The notes beneath the pieces are model-generated. The model had not been told where the DNA came from, made no database searches, and saw nothing but the letters and a program-made list of their open reading frames with translations. 64,000 nt of DNA from Actinomadura parmotrematis (lineage in GTDB: Bacteria; Actinomycetota; Actinomycetes; Streptosporangiales; Streptosporangiaceae): NCBI RefSeq assembly GCF_019458805.1, contig NZ_JAIBOA010000002.1, positions 62,001 to 126,000 on the forward strand. The letters are read 5' to 3'. Both the position numbers and the translations under genes were made by a program. Below, in pieces: positions 48,653 to 57,184 of this stretch; position 1 is the stretch's first letter; the number at the start of each line of letters is the position of its first letter.

Positions 48653-48679
48653 GTTACAGTTGCTGCGGTAACCGTAAAC
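48653..48679. promoter_or_regulatory. Candidate TetR operator upstream of the AurF-like gene
   Basis: An AT-richer island containing GTTACAGTT...GGTAACCGTAAAC lies 43-69 bp before the AurF-like ATG and downstream of the TetR stop. Imperfect dyads include GTTAC/GTAAAC ends and the near-palindrome CGGTAACCG. Position and composition suggest a binding site for the neighbouring TetR protein. Confidence 0.35.
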
Positions 48680-48739
48680 TTGCAGGGCGGGCGGGTCAAT
48701 GGGGCGGGCCTCCGGCGGCCCGTGGCAGTCATCACATGC

Positions 48740-49366
48740 TTACTGCGCGGGCCGCGCTTCGGGCCGCCACTCCAGGAAGGCCGCGAACCGGACGGCGCGC
48801 GCCACGTACTCCTCCAGCGCGGCGCGGTCGTTCAGGTCGAAGGAGGTGTCGGCGACGATCAGCGACATCGCGATCCGGCAGAGCAGGTCCAGCGACACCC
48901 GCACGTCCACCGGCGGCAGCAGCCCCGCCTCGATGCGCGCGGTCACCAGCGGCTCCATGATCTCCATGACGCGGTCCACGATGATCTGCGCCTGGGTGGT
49001 GAACAGCGGCAGCACCCGCTCGGGGATGTCGCGGACCGCCGCGACGAGCAGCGGGTGCGAGCGCGCGAAGTCGACGACGAACGTCATGAGCTCGGTCATG
49101 TACTCGGCCGTCCACCGGATCCGGTCGACCATCGGCGCGAGCAGCTCCAGCAGCCGCGCCACCTCGCGCTGGATGAGCGCGTCGCGCACCGCGTCGAACC
49201 CGTCGTAGTAGCGGTACAGGGTCGGCCGCGACATCCCGGCGCGGCGCGCGATCGCCGACATCAGCCGCCCGGACCCGAAGCCGCCGTCCACCAGGCACGC
49301 GGCCGCGGCGTCCAGGATCTGCCCGCGCACCTGCGCCTCCCGCGACAGGATCGCCGTATCACCCAT
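48740..49366 (-). CDS. TetR-family regulator adjacent to the AurF-like/fprB operon
   Basis: A 208-aa TetR protein. The DNA-binding domain (about 10-60) contains RGQILDAAAACLVDGGFGS and MSAIARRAGMSRPTLYRYY. The ligand domain is helical, with RWTAEYMTELMTFVVDFARSHP. ATG 49366. The gene lies upstream of the AurF-like gene on the same strand with a 129-bp gap holding a candidate operator, so it is the likely controller of aurF-like and fprB. Confidence 0.9.
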   Translation of the reverse strand: MGDTAILSREAQVRGQILDAAAACLVDGGFGSGRLMSAIARRAGMSRPTLYRYYDGFDAVRDALIQREVARLLELLAPMVDRIRWTAEYMTELMTFVVDFARSHPLLVAAVRDIPERVLPLFTTQAQIIVDRVMEIMEPLVTARIEAGLLPPVDVRVSLDLLCRIAMSLIVADTSFDLNDRAALEEYVARAVRFAAFLEWRPEARPAQ

Positions 49367-49410
49367 GCCCGGATTCTCCCACGGACGCCCGCCCCCGCCG
49401 CGCGGTCCGG

Positions 49411-50886
49411 TCAGCGCGCCGGCGGGCGGGCGGCGGAGCCGGGGCGGACGTAGAGCAGCAGGCGCGTCCGCTTGCCCCGCCAGCTCCCGGCGCGCTCGGT
49501 GAACCCAGCCCGGCGCAGCGCGGCGAGGCGGGCGCGGAGGACGGCCGCCGCGCCGCGCCCGCTGTCGACCCGCCGGATCAGCCACACCCGGGGGGCGCCG
49601 CGCAGCCGCCGCGCCAGCTCGCGGGGGCCGACCTCGCGGGCGTACAGCGCGTCGCGGTCGGCGGCCGGGACGGCGAGCGCCGCGTCCACCAGCCCCGTGA
49701 AGGCAGCGGGGTGGGCCGCCGCCAGCCCGCGCACGACCGCCGGCGCGACGACGAATGCGTCGCCCGGCCGCGCCCCGGCCGCCAGCGCCCGCACCACCGG
49801 GGTGAAGTCGTGCCACTTGGCGTCGCTGCGCCGCAGCCCCGGCTGCGCCGCCGCCGCCAGGACCAGCAGCGCCGCCGCGACCGGGACGGCGACGGGCCGG
49901 GGCCGCGCCACCGCGCCCGCGCCGAGCAGCAGCGCCAGCGCCGGCACGCAGAACAGCACGTAGCGGGCCACGAAGAACGGTTCCGCCTGCGACAGCGCGA
50001 GCAGGGCCACCGGCGGGACGGCCAGCCACGGCACCGCGACGGCCGCCAGGCGCGGCGCGCCCGACCGCGCGAGGCCCCACACGCAGAGCGCGGCGAGGAG
50101 GACGGTCGCGGCGAGGCTGCCGGTGATGCCGAGCACCGCCAGCCACAGGTGCCGGGCGTCGGCGGGCGGGATCCAGGAGACGGCCCCCTGCTGCCCGGCC
50201 GCCGTCCACACCAGCGGGGCGAGCGCGGCCCCGGCCGCTGCGGCCGCCGCCGTCCACGCCAGGACCGCGCGCCGTCCCGGCCGCAGCGCGAGCACCGTCA
50301 CCAGGTGCGCCGGGACGAGCAGCAGCGCGAACAGGTGCAGCGCGCCGAGGAGCGCCACCGCCGCCGCGTACAGCGCGTACGGCGCGAACCGGGGCCGCCG
50401 TCCCAGCGCCCGCACCAGGGCGAGCGTGGCGAGGACTGCGGCCGCCGACACCAGCGCGTAGGAGCGGGCCTCCAGCGCGTACTGGCCCGTCACCGGGATC
50501 AGCGCGTAGGCGATCCCGGCGGCCAGGCCGGCGGCGCGTCCGGCGAGCGCCCGGCCCAGCAGCGCCGTCCCCGCCGCCGCTGCGGCCACCCCCAGCACCG
50601 ACGGCAGCCGCACCGCCGTCGCGCTCGTCCCCGCCACCTGCACCCAGACGTGCATGAGCAGGTAGTACAGGCCGTGGACGGCGTCCACGCCGCCGAGCGT
50701 CGCCCAGATCCGGGCGACCGGGCGGCGCGCGAGGTCGATCGTGACGAACTCGTCGGTCCACAGCGCGGGCCGCCCCGTCGCCCACGCCCCGAGCAGCAGC
50801 GCGAGCAGGGCCGGCGGGACGGCGACGGCGGCCCGCCCGCCCCCCGGCCGGCCCGGCACGCGGGACGCGCCCACCCCTTCGCTCAT
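49411..50886 (-). CDS. GT-C fold glycosyltransferase (family 39/PMT-like) membrane protein
   Basis: A 491-aa polytopic protein with about 10-12 helices. The first lumenal loop carries the GT-C acidic motif WTDEFVTIDLARRP (DE pair near residue 45) and VDAVHGLYYLLMHVWVQ, as in PMT/ArnT-like enzymes that use polyprenyl-phosphate sugars. EARSYALVSAAAVLA and SQAEPFFVARYVLFCVPAL are further family features, and the C-terminal soluble part is short. Target and sugar are unknown; cell-envelope glycosylation is likely. ATG 50886. Confidence 0.82.
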   Translation of the reverse strand: MSEGVGASRVPGRPGGGRAAVAVPPALLALLLGAWATGRPALWTDEFVTIDLARRPVARIWATLGGVDAVHGLYYLLMHVWVQVAGTSATAVRLPSVLGVAAAAAGTALLGRALAGRAAGLAAGIAYALIPVTGQYALEARSYALVSAAAVLATLALVRALGRRPRFAPYALYAAAVALLGALHLFALLLVPAHLVTVLALRPGRRAVLAWTAAAAAAGAALAPLVWTAAGQQGAVSWIPPADARHLWLAVLGITGSLAATVLLAALCVWGLARSGAPRLAAVAVPWLAVPPVALLALSQAEPFFVARYVLFCVPALALLLGAGAVARPRPVAVPVAAALLVLAAAAQPGLRRSDAKWHDFTPVVRALAAGARPGDAFVVAPAVVRGLAAAHPAAFTGLVDAALAVPAADRDALYAREVGPRELARRLRGAPRVWLIRRVDSGRGAAAVLRARLAALRRAGFTERAGSWRGKRTRLLLYVRPGSAARPPAR

Positions 50887-50959
50887 ACGCCCAGCATTGA
50901 TCAACGGCGGGGCCGCCAACCCCGCCCCGCCCGATCCGCACCCGAATTTTGCCCGCGGG

Positions 50960-51805
50960 TCAGGGCACCCGCGCGACCGCGCAGTGCATCGAGACCTCCT
51001 CGACCGTCGGCAGGACGGCGCGCTCCTCCAGGTCGGGGCGCCACTCCACCACCGAGCAGATGCCCGGCGGCAGCGGCTCCAGATCGCCGAGCAGAGCGGC
51101 GAACTCGGCGGCGCTGCGCAGCCGGAACGGCACCCCGCTGCGCTTGTTGACCTCGACGTTCTCGGCGTACCGCTCGGGGGTGAGGTAGTCGCCGGTGGCG
51201 TTCGTCATGACGACGAAGCTGCCCGAGGGCAGCGCGTCCACCAGCGTGGCGACGATGCCGGCGGGGTCGTCCTCGTCCACGAGGAAGTGCGTGACGGCGA
51301 TCAGCATCAGCGCGACCGGCCGGTCCAGGTCGAGCGTGCGGGCGAGGTCGCGATGGTCCAGGATCTTGCGGGGATCGCGCAGGTCCGCGTCCAGGTAGGC
51401 GGTCGCGCCCTGCGACGAGCTCGTCAGCAGGGCACGGGCGTGCACCAGCACGATCGGGTCGTTGTCGACGTACACCACCCGCGCCGACGGGATGATCGAC
51501 TGGGCGATCTCGTGCACGTTGCCCGCCGACGGCAGCCCGGTGCCGATGTCGAGGAACTGGTCGACGCCCCGCTCGCGGGCCAGGTAGGTCACTGCGCGCC
51601 GCATGAACGCCCGGTTCTCCAGCGCGGCGGTCCGCACCGTCGGGAACCCGGACGCGACGAGGTCGGCGGACGCGCGGTCGGCGGCGTAGTTGTCCTTACC
51701 GCCGAGCCAGTAATTGTAGCGGCGGGCCGGATGGGCCTTCGTCGGGTCGATCCCGGACGGCACGGTCGGAGAGTCCACGAACACCTCGGAGCGGGAGGGA
51801 AGCAT
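50960..51805 (-). CDS. DUF574 SAM-dependent methyltransferase (copy 1)
   Basis: A 281-aa protein of the actinobacterial DUF574/Methyltransf_19 family: DPTKAHPARRYNYWLGGKDN, FLDIGTGLPSAGNVHEIAQ (SAM site), VVYVDNDPIVLVHARALL, TAYLDADLRDPRKILDH and PVALMLIAVTHFLVDEDD. Members are numerous in streptomycetes and relatives; substrates are mostly unknown. ATG 51805 (MLPSRSEV) is used; ATGs at 51829 and 51844 are in frame. It is divergent from a P450, and a second family member lies just beyond that P450. Confidence 0.9.
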   Translation of the reverse strand: MLPSRSEVFVDSPTVPSGIDPTKAHPARRYNYWLGGKDNYAADRASADLVASGFPTVRTAALENRAFMRRAVTYLARERGVDQFLDIGTGLPSAGNVHEIAQSIIPSARVVYVDNDPIVLVHARALLTSSSQGATAYLDADLRDPRKILDHRDLARTLDLDRPVALMLIAVTHFLVDEDDPAGIVATLVDALPSGSFVVMTNATGDYLTPERYAENVEVNKRSGVPFRLRSAAEFAALLGDLEPLPPGICSVVEWRPDLEERAVLPTVEEVSMHCAVARVP

Positions 51806-51937
51806 GTCCCCGCGGACACGCGGCCCCATTTTGCCCGGAACCACCGGCCTTTGTGGACAGAACCGGTGGAACGTGAGCGTGTTTCAGGCCATGATCGTGC
51901 CCGGCGGCGTCAAGCGTGACCGAGGGAAGGCGTATCC

Positions 51938-53131
51938 GTGGACCTGCTGTACAGCCCGTACGACTTCGGCGTCCAGGACGACCCGTACCCGGTGTACGCG
52001 CGGCTGCGCGAGGAGGCGCCCGTCTACCGCAACGACGCCGACGACATCTGGGTGCTGTCCCGGCACGCCGACATCGCCGACGCCCTGCGCGACACCGCCC
52101 GGTTCTCCAGCCGCAACGGCCTGCGCATCGAGCCGGCGTTCTGGGGGCCGCAGGCCGAGCGGTTCTTCTCCTTCGTGGCGATGGACCCGCCCAAGCACAC
52201 CCGGATGCGCTCGCTGGTCTCGCGCGCCTTCACCCAGCGCCGCGTGCAGGCCCTGGAGCCGCGGCTGCGCGAGCTCGCCCTCGGCCACCTGGCGCCCGCC
52301 CTGGACGGCGAGTCCTTCGACCTCATGGGCGACTTCGCCGCCCGCTTCCCCACCGACGTCATCTCCGAGCTCGTCGGGGTGCCCGAGGGCGACCGCGCCC
52401 TGGTCCGCGACCTCGGCATGGCGATCATGTACCGGGACGAGGCGGCCACCGGCCCCGTCACCGACCTGCCGCCCGAGGCGCTCCAGGCGATCGGCGCGCT
52501 CGTCGGCTACTACACCGAGCTCACGATCGCGCGCTCCAAGTCGCGCACCGACGACCTGCTGTCGGGGCTGCTGGACGCGGCCGAGGGCGAGGACCGGCTC
52601 ACCCCCGAAGAGATCGTCGGGGTGCTGATCCTGCTGGTCGGCGCGGGCATCGAGACGACGATGCTGCTGCTCGGCAATGCCTGGCACGCCGCCTGGAAGC
52701 ACCCCGACCAGCGGGCCGCCGCGCTCGGCGGGCGCATCGACGACTGGGTGAACGAGACGCTGCGCTACGACCCGCCGTCGCAGACCGTCGCCCGCACCGC
52801 CACCGAGGACGTCGAGCTGCACGGCGTCACCATCCCCGCGGGCGGGCGGGTGCTGCTGGCGGTCGGCTCCGGGAACCGCGACGAGCGCGTGTTCCCCGCC
52901 GCCGACCGCTTCGACCTCGACCGCGACACCTCCGCCTCGCTCGCCTTCGGCGGCGGGCGCCACCACTGCCTGGGCGCCAACCTCGGCCGCCTGGAGGCCC
53001 GCGTCGCCTTCCAGGAGCTCACCGCCGTCGTCGCCGACTACGAGATCGACGAGGCCGCCGCCAAGCGCGTCCACTCCACCAACGACCGCGGCTTCGAGTC
53101 GCTCCCCACCCGCATCACGGCCCGCCGCTGA
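51938..53131 (+). CDS. Cytochrome P450
   Basis: A 397-aa bacterial class I P450. I-helix oxygen-binding motif LLVGAGIETTM, ExxR in VNETLRYDPPSQTVARTA, and heme-binding loop AFGGGRHHCLGANLGRLEA with the axial Cys. No ferredoxin or reductase gene is adjacent, so redox partners come from elsewhere. GTG 51938 starts MDLLYSPYDFG. Flanked by two DUF574 methyltransferases, which suggests a small modification cassette, but the substrate is unknown. Confidence 0.94.
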   Translation: MDLLYSPYDFGVQDDPYPVYARLREEAPVYRNDADDIWVLSRHADIADALRDTARFSSRNGLRIEPAFWGPQAERFFSFVAMDPPKHTRMRSLVSRAFTQRRVQALEPRLRELALGHLAPALDGESFDLMGDFAARFPTDVISELVGVPEGDRALVRDLGMAIMYRDEAATGPVTDLPPEALQAIGALVGYYTELTIARSKSRTDDLLSGLLDAAEGEDRLTPEEIVGVLILLVGAGIETTMLLLGNAWHAAWKHPDQRAAALGGRIDDWVNETLRYDPPSQTVARTATEDVELHGVTIPAGGRVLLAVGSGNRDERVFPAADRFDLDRDTSASLAFGGGRHHCLGANLGRLEARVAFQELTAVVADYEIDEAAAKRVHSTNDRGFESLPTRITARR

Positions 53132-53226
53132 CCCTTCCCGGTCCGCGCATCCCTGGCGGGAACCGCGCCCCTGACGGATATGATCTCCTTTGTCAGGGCG
53201 GCGAGCGACCCGGAGGGACCGGCACC

Positions 53227-54045
53227 GTGACCGACGGCGGCGACACCACGGAGCGGGACGTCGACCTGCGCAGCGACGTCCCGCACCCCGCGCGGATCTA
53301 CGACTACCTGCTGGGCGGCAAGGACAACTTCGAGGCCGACCGGGCCGCGGCCGACGAGGTGGTGCGGCACATCCCCACGCTGCCGCGCTACACCCGCTCC
53401 AACCGCGACTTCATGGTGCGGATGGCGCGGCACCTGGTGCGCGGGCACGGCATCCGGCAGTTCCTCGACGTCGGCACCGGCCTGCCGACGTCGCCGAACC
53501 TGCACGAGGCGGCGCAGGAGATCGCGCCGGAGACGCGCGTCCTGTACGTCGACAACGACCCGATCGTCCTCGCCCACGCGCGGGCGCTGCTCACCAGCGC
53601 CCCCGAGGGCCGCACCGCCTACCTGGACGCCGACCTGCGCGACCCGGCGTCCATCCTGGAGTCCGCCGAGCTGCGCGCGACCCTGGACCTGGCGCGGCCG
53701 GTCGCGCTCACCCTCATCGCCGTCCTGCACTTCGTGCCCGATCTGGCCGAGGCCCGCTCGTACGTCCGCGCCCTGCTGGACCCGCTCCCCCCGGGCAGCG
53801 CCCTGACGATCACGATGGCGCCCGACCCGGACGAGACCGACCCGACGGTCGGCGCGGGCGCCGACGCCTACCGCGCCCAGGGCATCCCGTTCGCCACCCG
53901 TACCCGGGCGGAGGTCGAGGGCTTCTTCACCGGCCTGGACCTCGTCGAGCCCGGCGTCACCCGCACCGAGCACTGGCACCCCGACCGCCCGGTGGACCTC
54001 GACGACCGCCACTGGATGTACGCCGGCGTCGCCCTCAAGCCCTGA
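53227..54045 (+). CDS. DUF574 SAM-dependent methyltransferase (copy 2)
   Basis: A 272-aa protein with the same motifs as the copy at 50960-51805: HPARIYDYLLGGKDNFEADR, FLDVGTGLPTSPNLHEAAQ, VLYVDNDPIVLAHARALL, TAYLDADLRDPASILES and PVALTLIAVLHFVPD. GTG 53227 follows GGAGGGACC. It lies 95 bp downstream of the P450 on the same strand. The two copies differ clearly in sequence, so this is not a recent duplication. Confidence 0.9.
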   Translation: MTDGGDTTERDVDLRSDVPHPARIYDYLLGGKDNFEADRAAADEVVRHIPTLPRYTRSNRDFMVRMARHLVRGHGIRQFLDVGTGLPTSPNLHEAAQEIAPETRVLYVDNDPIVLAHARALLTSAPEGRTAYLDADLRDPASILESAELRATLDLARPVALTLIAVLHFVPDLAEARSYVRALLDPLPPGSALTITMAPDPDETDPTVGAGADAYRAQGIPFATRTRAEVEGFFTGLDLVEPGVTRTEHWHPDRPVDLDDRHWMYAGVALKP

Positions 54046-54058
54046 CGCCCCCCGCCCG

Positions 54059-54868
54059 TCAGCCGCCGGTGCCGGCGCCCTCGGCGGTCGCCTCGACGGC
54101 GGCCTCCTCCTCGGCGAGGCGGCGGGCGGCCTCCTTCTGGTGGGCCTCCACGACGTGGCGGACGGCCTCGTCGGGGTCGTCGGTGAGGTGCAGCAGGTCC
54201 AGGTCCGCCTCGGCGATCTTGCCGGAGGTGAGCATGACGTCCTTGATCCAGTCCAGCAGGCCGCCCCAGAACGCCGTGCCGACCAGCACGATCGGGAACC
54301 GGGTGATCTTGCGGGTCTGCACCAGCGTGACGGCCTCGAACAGCTCGTCCAGCGTCCCGAACCCGCCGGGCAGCACGATGAACGCCTGGCTGTACTTGAC
54401 GAACATCGTCTTGCGGACGAAGAAGTAACGGAACTCCAGCCCGATGTCGATGTGGTCGTTCAGCCGCTGCTCGAACGGCAGCTCGATGCCGAGGCCGACC
54501 GACAGGCCGCCCGCCTCGTCGGCGCCCTTGTTGGCCGCCTCCATGATCCCCGGACCGCCGCCGGTGATGACGGCGTACCCGGCCTCGTGCAGCCGGGCGC
54601 CGATGTCGACGGCGAGGTCGTACTCGGCCGTGCCCGGCTTGGTGCGGGCGCTGCCGAAGACGCTGACGGCCTGCGGGATCTCGGCGAGCAGCCCGAAGCC
54701 CTCGACGAACTCGGCCTGGATGCGCAGCACCCGCCACGGGTCGGCGTGCACCCAGTCGGCCGGGCCGCGGTTGTCCAGCAGCCGTTGGTCGGTCGTCGTC
54801 TTGGGCAGGGCGAGCCCGCGCAGGGTGGCGGGGCCTTGGCGGTGCGTCCGGGCGGCGTCGTCAGTCAT
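54059..54868 (-). CDS. LOG-family Rossmann protein (TIGR00730), long form
   Basis: A 269-aa protein. An N-terminal extension precedes the LOG core: VSVFGSARTKPGTAEYDLA, VITGGGPGIMEAANKGADEAGG, FFVRKTMFVKYSQAFIVLPGG and GFGTLDELFEA. The PGGxGTxxE signature and Arg-Lys pair are intact. This long form is usually annotated as a putative lysine decarboxylase or nucleotide phosphoribohydrolase; the latter activity is established for the family. It is convergent with the second DUF574 gene. ATG 54868. Confidence 0.89.
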   Translation of the reverse strand: MTDDAARTHRQGPATLRGLALPKTTTDQRLLDNRGPADWVHADPWRVLRIQAEFVEGFGLLAEIPQAVSVFGSARTKPGTAEYDLAVDIGARLHEAGYAVITGGGPGIMEAANKGADEAGGLSVGLGIELPFEQRLNDHIDIGLEFRYFFVRKTMFVKYSQAFIVLPGGFGTLDELFEAVTLVQTRKITRFPIVLVGTAFWGGLLDWIKDVMLTSGKIAEADLDLLHLTDDPDEAVRHVVEAHQKEAARRLAEEEAAVEATAEGAGTGG

Positions 54869-55061
54869 GGGATCACCGTAGCCCCGGTGCCGCCGGGGCA
54901 ACGTCCCATTTCGCAGGGAGTTCGGCGGCGCGCCGCCCTCCCGTCAGGCGAAGAGGTCGCGCCCGTCGCGGGGATCTCCCGTCCGTTCAAGACGCGGGCG
55001 TGTCCCGAAGGCCAGGATGGGCGCCGTCCACGTACCGTCCCCGTCCCTTTCGGAGCCGTCG

Positions 55062-55400
55062 ATGACCGTCCGCCGGATCGTGCCCAACGTGCAGACCGAG
55101 GCCCTGCGGGAGAACCGCGACTTCTACGGGCTGCTCGGCTTCGAGGAGGTCATGGACCACGGCTGGGTCGTGGCGCTCGCCTCGCCCGGCGGCCAGCTCG
55201 GTTTCGTCACCGCCGACCGGACCGCGCCCGCCGTCCCCGACCTCAGCATCGAGGTCGACGACGTGGACGCGGTCCACGCGACGCTGCGGGCGGCCGGCGC
55301 GGAGATCGTCCACCCGTTGCAGGACGAGGAGTGGGGCGTCCGCCGCTTCTTCGTCCGCGACCCGAACGGCCGGATCCTCAACATCCTGAGCCACCTCTGA
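55062..55400 (+). CDS. VOC-superfamily (glyoxalase/bleomycin resistance-like) protein
   Basis: A 112-aa single VOC module-pair protein. Starts MTVRRIVPNVQTEALRENRD with FYGLLGFEEVMDHGWV, and ends VRRFFVRDPNGRILNILSH. Metal-site residues are not complete, so binding or resistance functions are as likely as catalysis. ATG 55062 lies behind a GGAG about 10 bases upstream. Convergent with the MerR gene, with a seven-base gap. Confidence 0.85.
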   Translation: MTVRRIVPNVQTEALRENRDFYGLLGFEEVMDHGWVVALASPGGQLGFVTADRTAPAVPDLSIEVDDVDAVHATLRAAGAEIVHPLQDEEWGVRRFFVRDPNGRILNILSHL

Positions 55401-55407
55401 CGGGCCG

Positions 55408-55995
55408 CTACCCGCCGGCCGGGAGCATGCGGCGGCGGCGCTCGGCCATTCGCTCCTGCTCCTGCGGGGTCAGCGCGTCCCAGGCGTCCCGGCGCTTCCG
55501 GTCGAGCGCGGCGCGGTCCTCCTCGCTGAGGTCGCGCATCTGCCGCTCGCGCGTCTCCTGGAGCCGCGCGAACTGTTCGGGGGTCATCGGCTCGTTCATC
55601 ATGACGGTCTCCTCGATGAGGTGCAGGAGTTGCCGGGCGGAGGGTTCGGCGTCGCGGTCCAGGCCGTCCAGCACGTCCAGGAGCCGTGCCCGCAGGTCGG
55701 CGGCCTGCCGGATGCGCTCCTCGACGGCGTCGAGCTGGCGGCGGAGCAGGCCGGCGGGGTCGGGCTCGCCGTCCAGGAGCGTCCCGATCTCCTCCAGCGG
55801 GAGGCCCAGGCCGCGCAGCGCGACGATGTGGTGCAGGCGCCGGACGTCGGCGCCGCTGTAGCAGCGGTGCCCGCCCGCGGTCCGCGCTCGCGGCGACAGC
55901 AGGCCGAGCCGGTCGTAGTGGTGCAGCGTCCGGACGGTGAGCCCGGTCGCGCGCGCCAGCTCGCCGATCCGCCACGTCCCGTCGTCGTGCGGCAT
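55408..55995 (-). CDS. MerR-family regulator (TipA-like)
   Basis: A 195-aa protein. The MerR winged helix is RIGELARATGLTVRTLHHYDRLGLLSP with RCYSGADVRRLHHI; a long dimerisation coiled coil follows (LLRRQLDAVEERIRQAADLRARLLDVLDGL), then a short helical effector-like tail rich in Arg/Glu (RLQETRERQMRDLSEEDRAAL). The full TipAS antibiotic-binding domain is not present. ATG 55995 follows GGGAGAGGGGGAGG. Target genes unknown; the VOC gene next door is one candidate. Confidence 0.88.
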   Translation of the reverse strand: MPHDDGTWRIGELARATGLTVRTLHHYDRLGLLSPRARTAGGHRCYSGADVRRLHHIVALRGLGLPLEEIGTLLDGEPDPAGLLRRQLDAVEERIRQAADLRARLLDVLDGLDRDAEPSARQLLHLIEETVMMNEPMTPEQFARLQETRERQMRDLSEEDRAALDRKRRDAWDALTPQEQERMAERRRRMLPAGG

Positions 55996-56054
55996 GCCCT
56001 CCCCCTCTCCCGGTGGGTACGCGCCCGACGCTAGAACATGACGCCGCGTCAGGT

Positions 56055-56510
56055 TCAAGCCCCGCGCGAGGGATCGTCGGGCAGGGGCTTCGGCGGGTAG
56101 GAGCGGAGCACCAGGGACGTGACGACCGGGCCGTGCCGGGCGAGGGCGTCCACGATCTCCTCCAGGCGGCCGGCCTGGGGGCAGCGGGCTTCGAGGACGA
56201 GGCAGTCCTCGCCGGTGACGCGCAGCACCGACACGATCTCGGGGGTGCGGGCGGCGTGGTCCAGGGCCTGCGCGAGGCGGGCGTGGGTGGTGCGGAGGCG
56301 GATGACGGCGTGGATGTTCAGGCCGAGCGCCACCGGGTCGACCGTGGCCCGGTAGCCGGTGATGACGCCGCTCCGCTCCAGGCGCTGGATGCGCGCCGCC
56401 GCCGCGGGCTGCGAGAGCCCGACGCGGCGCCCCACCTCCGCGCCGGACAGCCGGCCCTCGGATTGCAGCAGGAGGAGGATCTCCCGGTCGATCCCGTCGA
56501 GTGATTCCAT
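56055..56510 (-). CDS. Lrp/AsnC-family transcriptional regulator
   Basis: A 151-aa protein of standard Lrp size. N-terminal helix-turn-helix: LDGIDREILLLLQSEGRLSGAEVGRRVGLSQPAAAARIQRLERSGVI. C-terminal RAM/ligand domain: ALGLNIHAVIRLRT, VLRVTGEDCLVLEARC and VVTSLVLRSYPPKPLP. These regulators respond to amino acids. ATG 56510. Divergent from an RBBP9-like hydrolase gene with a 113-bp gap; either that gene or amino-acid transport (the APC permease nearby) could be a target. Confidence 0.91.
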   Translation of the reverse strand: MESLDGIDREILLLLQSEGRLSGAEVGRRVGLSQPAAAARIQRLERSGVITGYRATVDPVALGLNIHAVIRLRTTHARLAQALDHAARTPEIVSVLRVTGEDCLVLEARCPQAGRLEEIVDALARHGPVVTSLVLRSYPPKPLPDDPSRGA

Positions 56511-56623
56511 CGTCGTCCGCCCCGTCCGCGTTGAGATCGCTTGCGCCGCCGCCGCCGTCCGGGCGCCTCGGCGAGAATCCCGGACGGACGCCTCCATGAT
56601 CGCTGGGGGCGGCGAGCGGAACG

Positions 56624-57184
56624 GTGGTGGGTATGGGCGGGTACGTCATGGTCCCGGGGATCGGCGGTTCCGACGAGCGGCACTGGCAGGTGTCGTGGGA
56701 GCGGGAGTGGGGCGCCGCGGCGGTGCGGATCGCCCCCGCCTCCTGGTCCGCGCCCGACCTCGACGACTGGGTCGCCGCCGTCCAGACGGCCTACGACAAG
56801 GCCGCCGGGCAGGGCGGACGCGTCGTCCTCGTCGCGCACAGCCTGGGCTGCTGGGCGACGGCCGCCTGGCTGGCGAGGAACCCGTCCGCGCAGGTGGACG
56901 GCGCCTTCCTGGTCGCGCCGCCCGACTCGGACAGCACGGCGTTCCCCCGCGAGGAGGCCGCGACCTTCGTCGACCTCGCCGCCGAGCCGCTCCCCTGCCG
57001 CGTCCTGGTGGTGGCCAGCACCGACGACCCGTACTGCACCCCGGAGAAGGCCGCCGACCTCGCCGCGCGGTGGGGCGCCCGCCTGCGCCTCGTCGGCGCC
57101 CGCGGCCACCTCAACTCCGCCAGCGGCCTCGGCGCCTGGCCGCAGGGCCGCGAACTGCTGGACCTGCTCGGCGTCAGAGAGTGA
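56624..57184 (+). CDS. RBBP9/YdeN-family alpha/beta hydrolase
   Basis: A 186-aa small serine hydrolase. VMVPGIGGSDERHWQVSWER is the family start, VLVAHSLGCWATAAWLAR contains the nucleophile Ser in HSLG, VVASTDDPYCTPEKA supplies the acid, and GARGHLNSASGLGAWP the His. Starts are GTG 56624, GTG 56627 or ATG 56633; the first is used. Its 3' end overlaps the convergent permease gene by 11 bp. Substrate unknown. Confidence 0.88.
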   Translation: MVGMGGYVMVPGIGGSDERHWQVSWEREWGAAAVRIAPASWSAPDLDDWVAAVQTAYDKAAGQGGRVVLVAHSLGCWATAAWLARNPSAQVDGAFLVAPPDSDSTAFPREEAATFVDLAAEPLPCRVLVVASTDDPYCTPEKAADLAARWGARLRLVGARGHLNSASGLGAWPQGRELLDLLGVRE

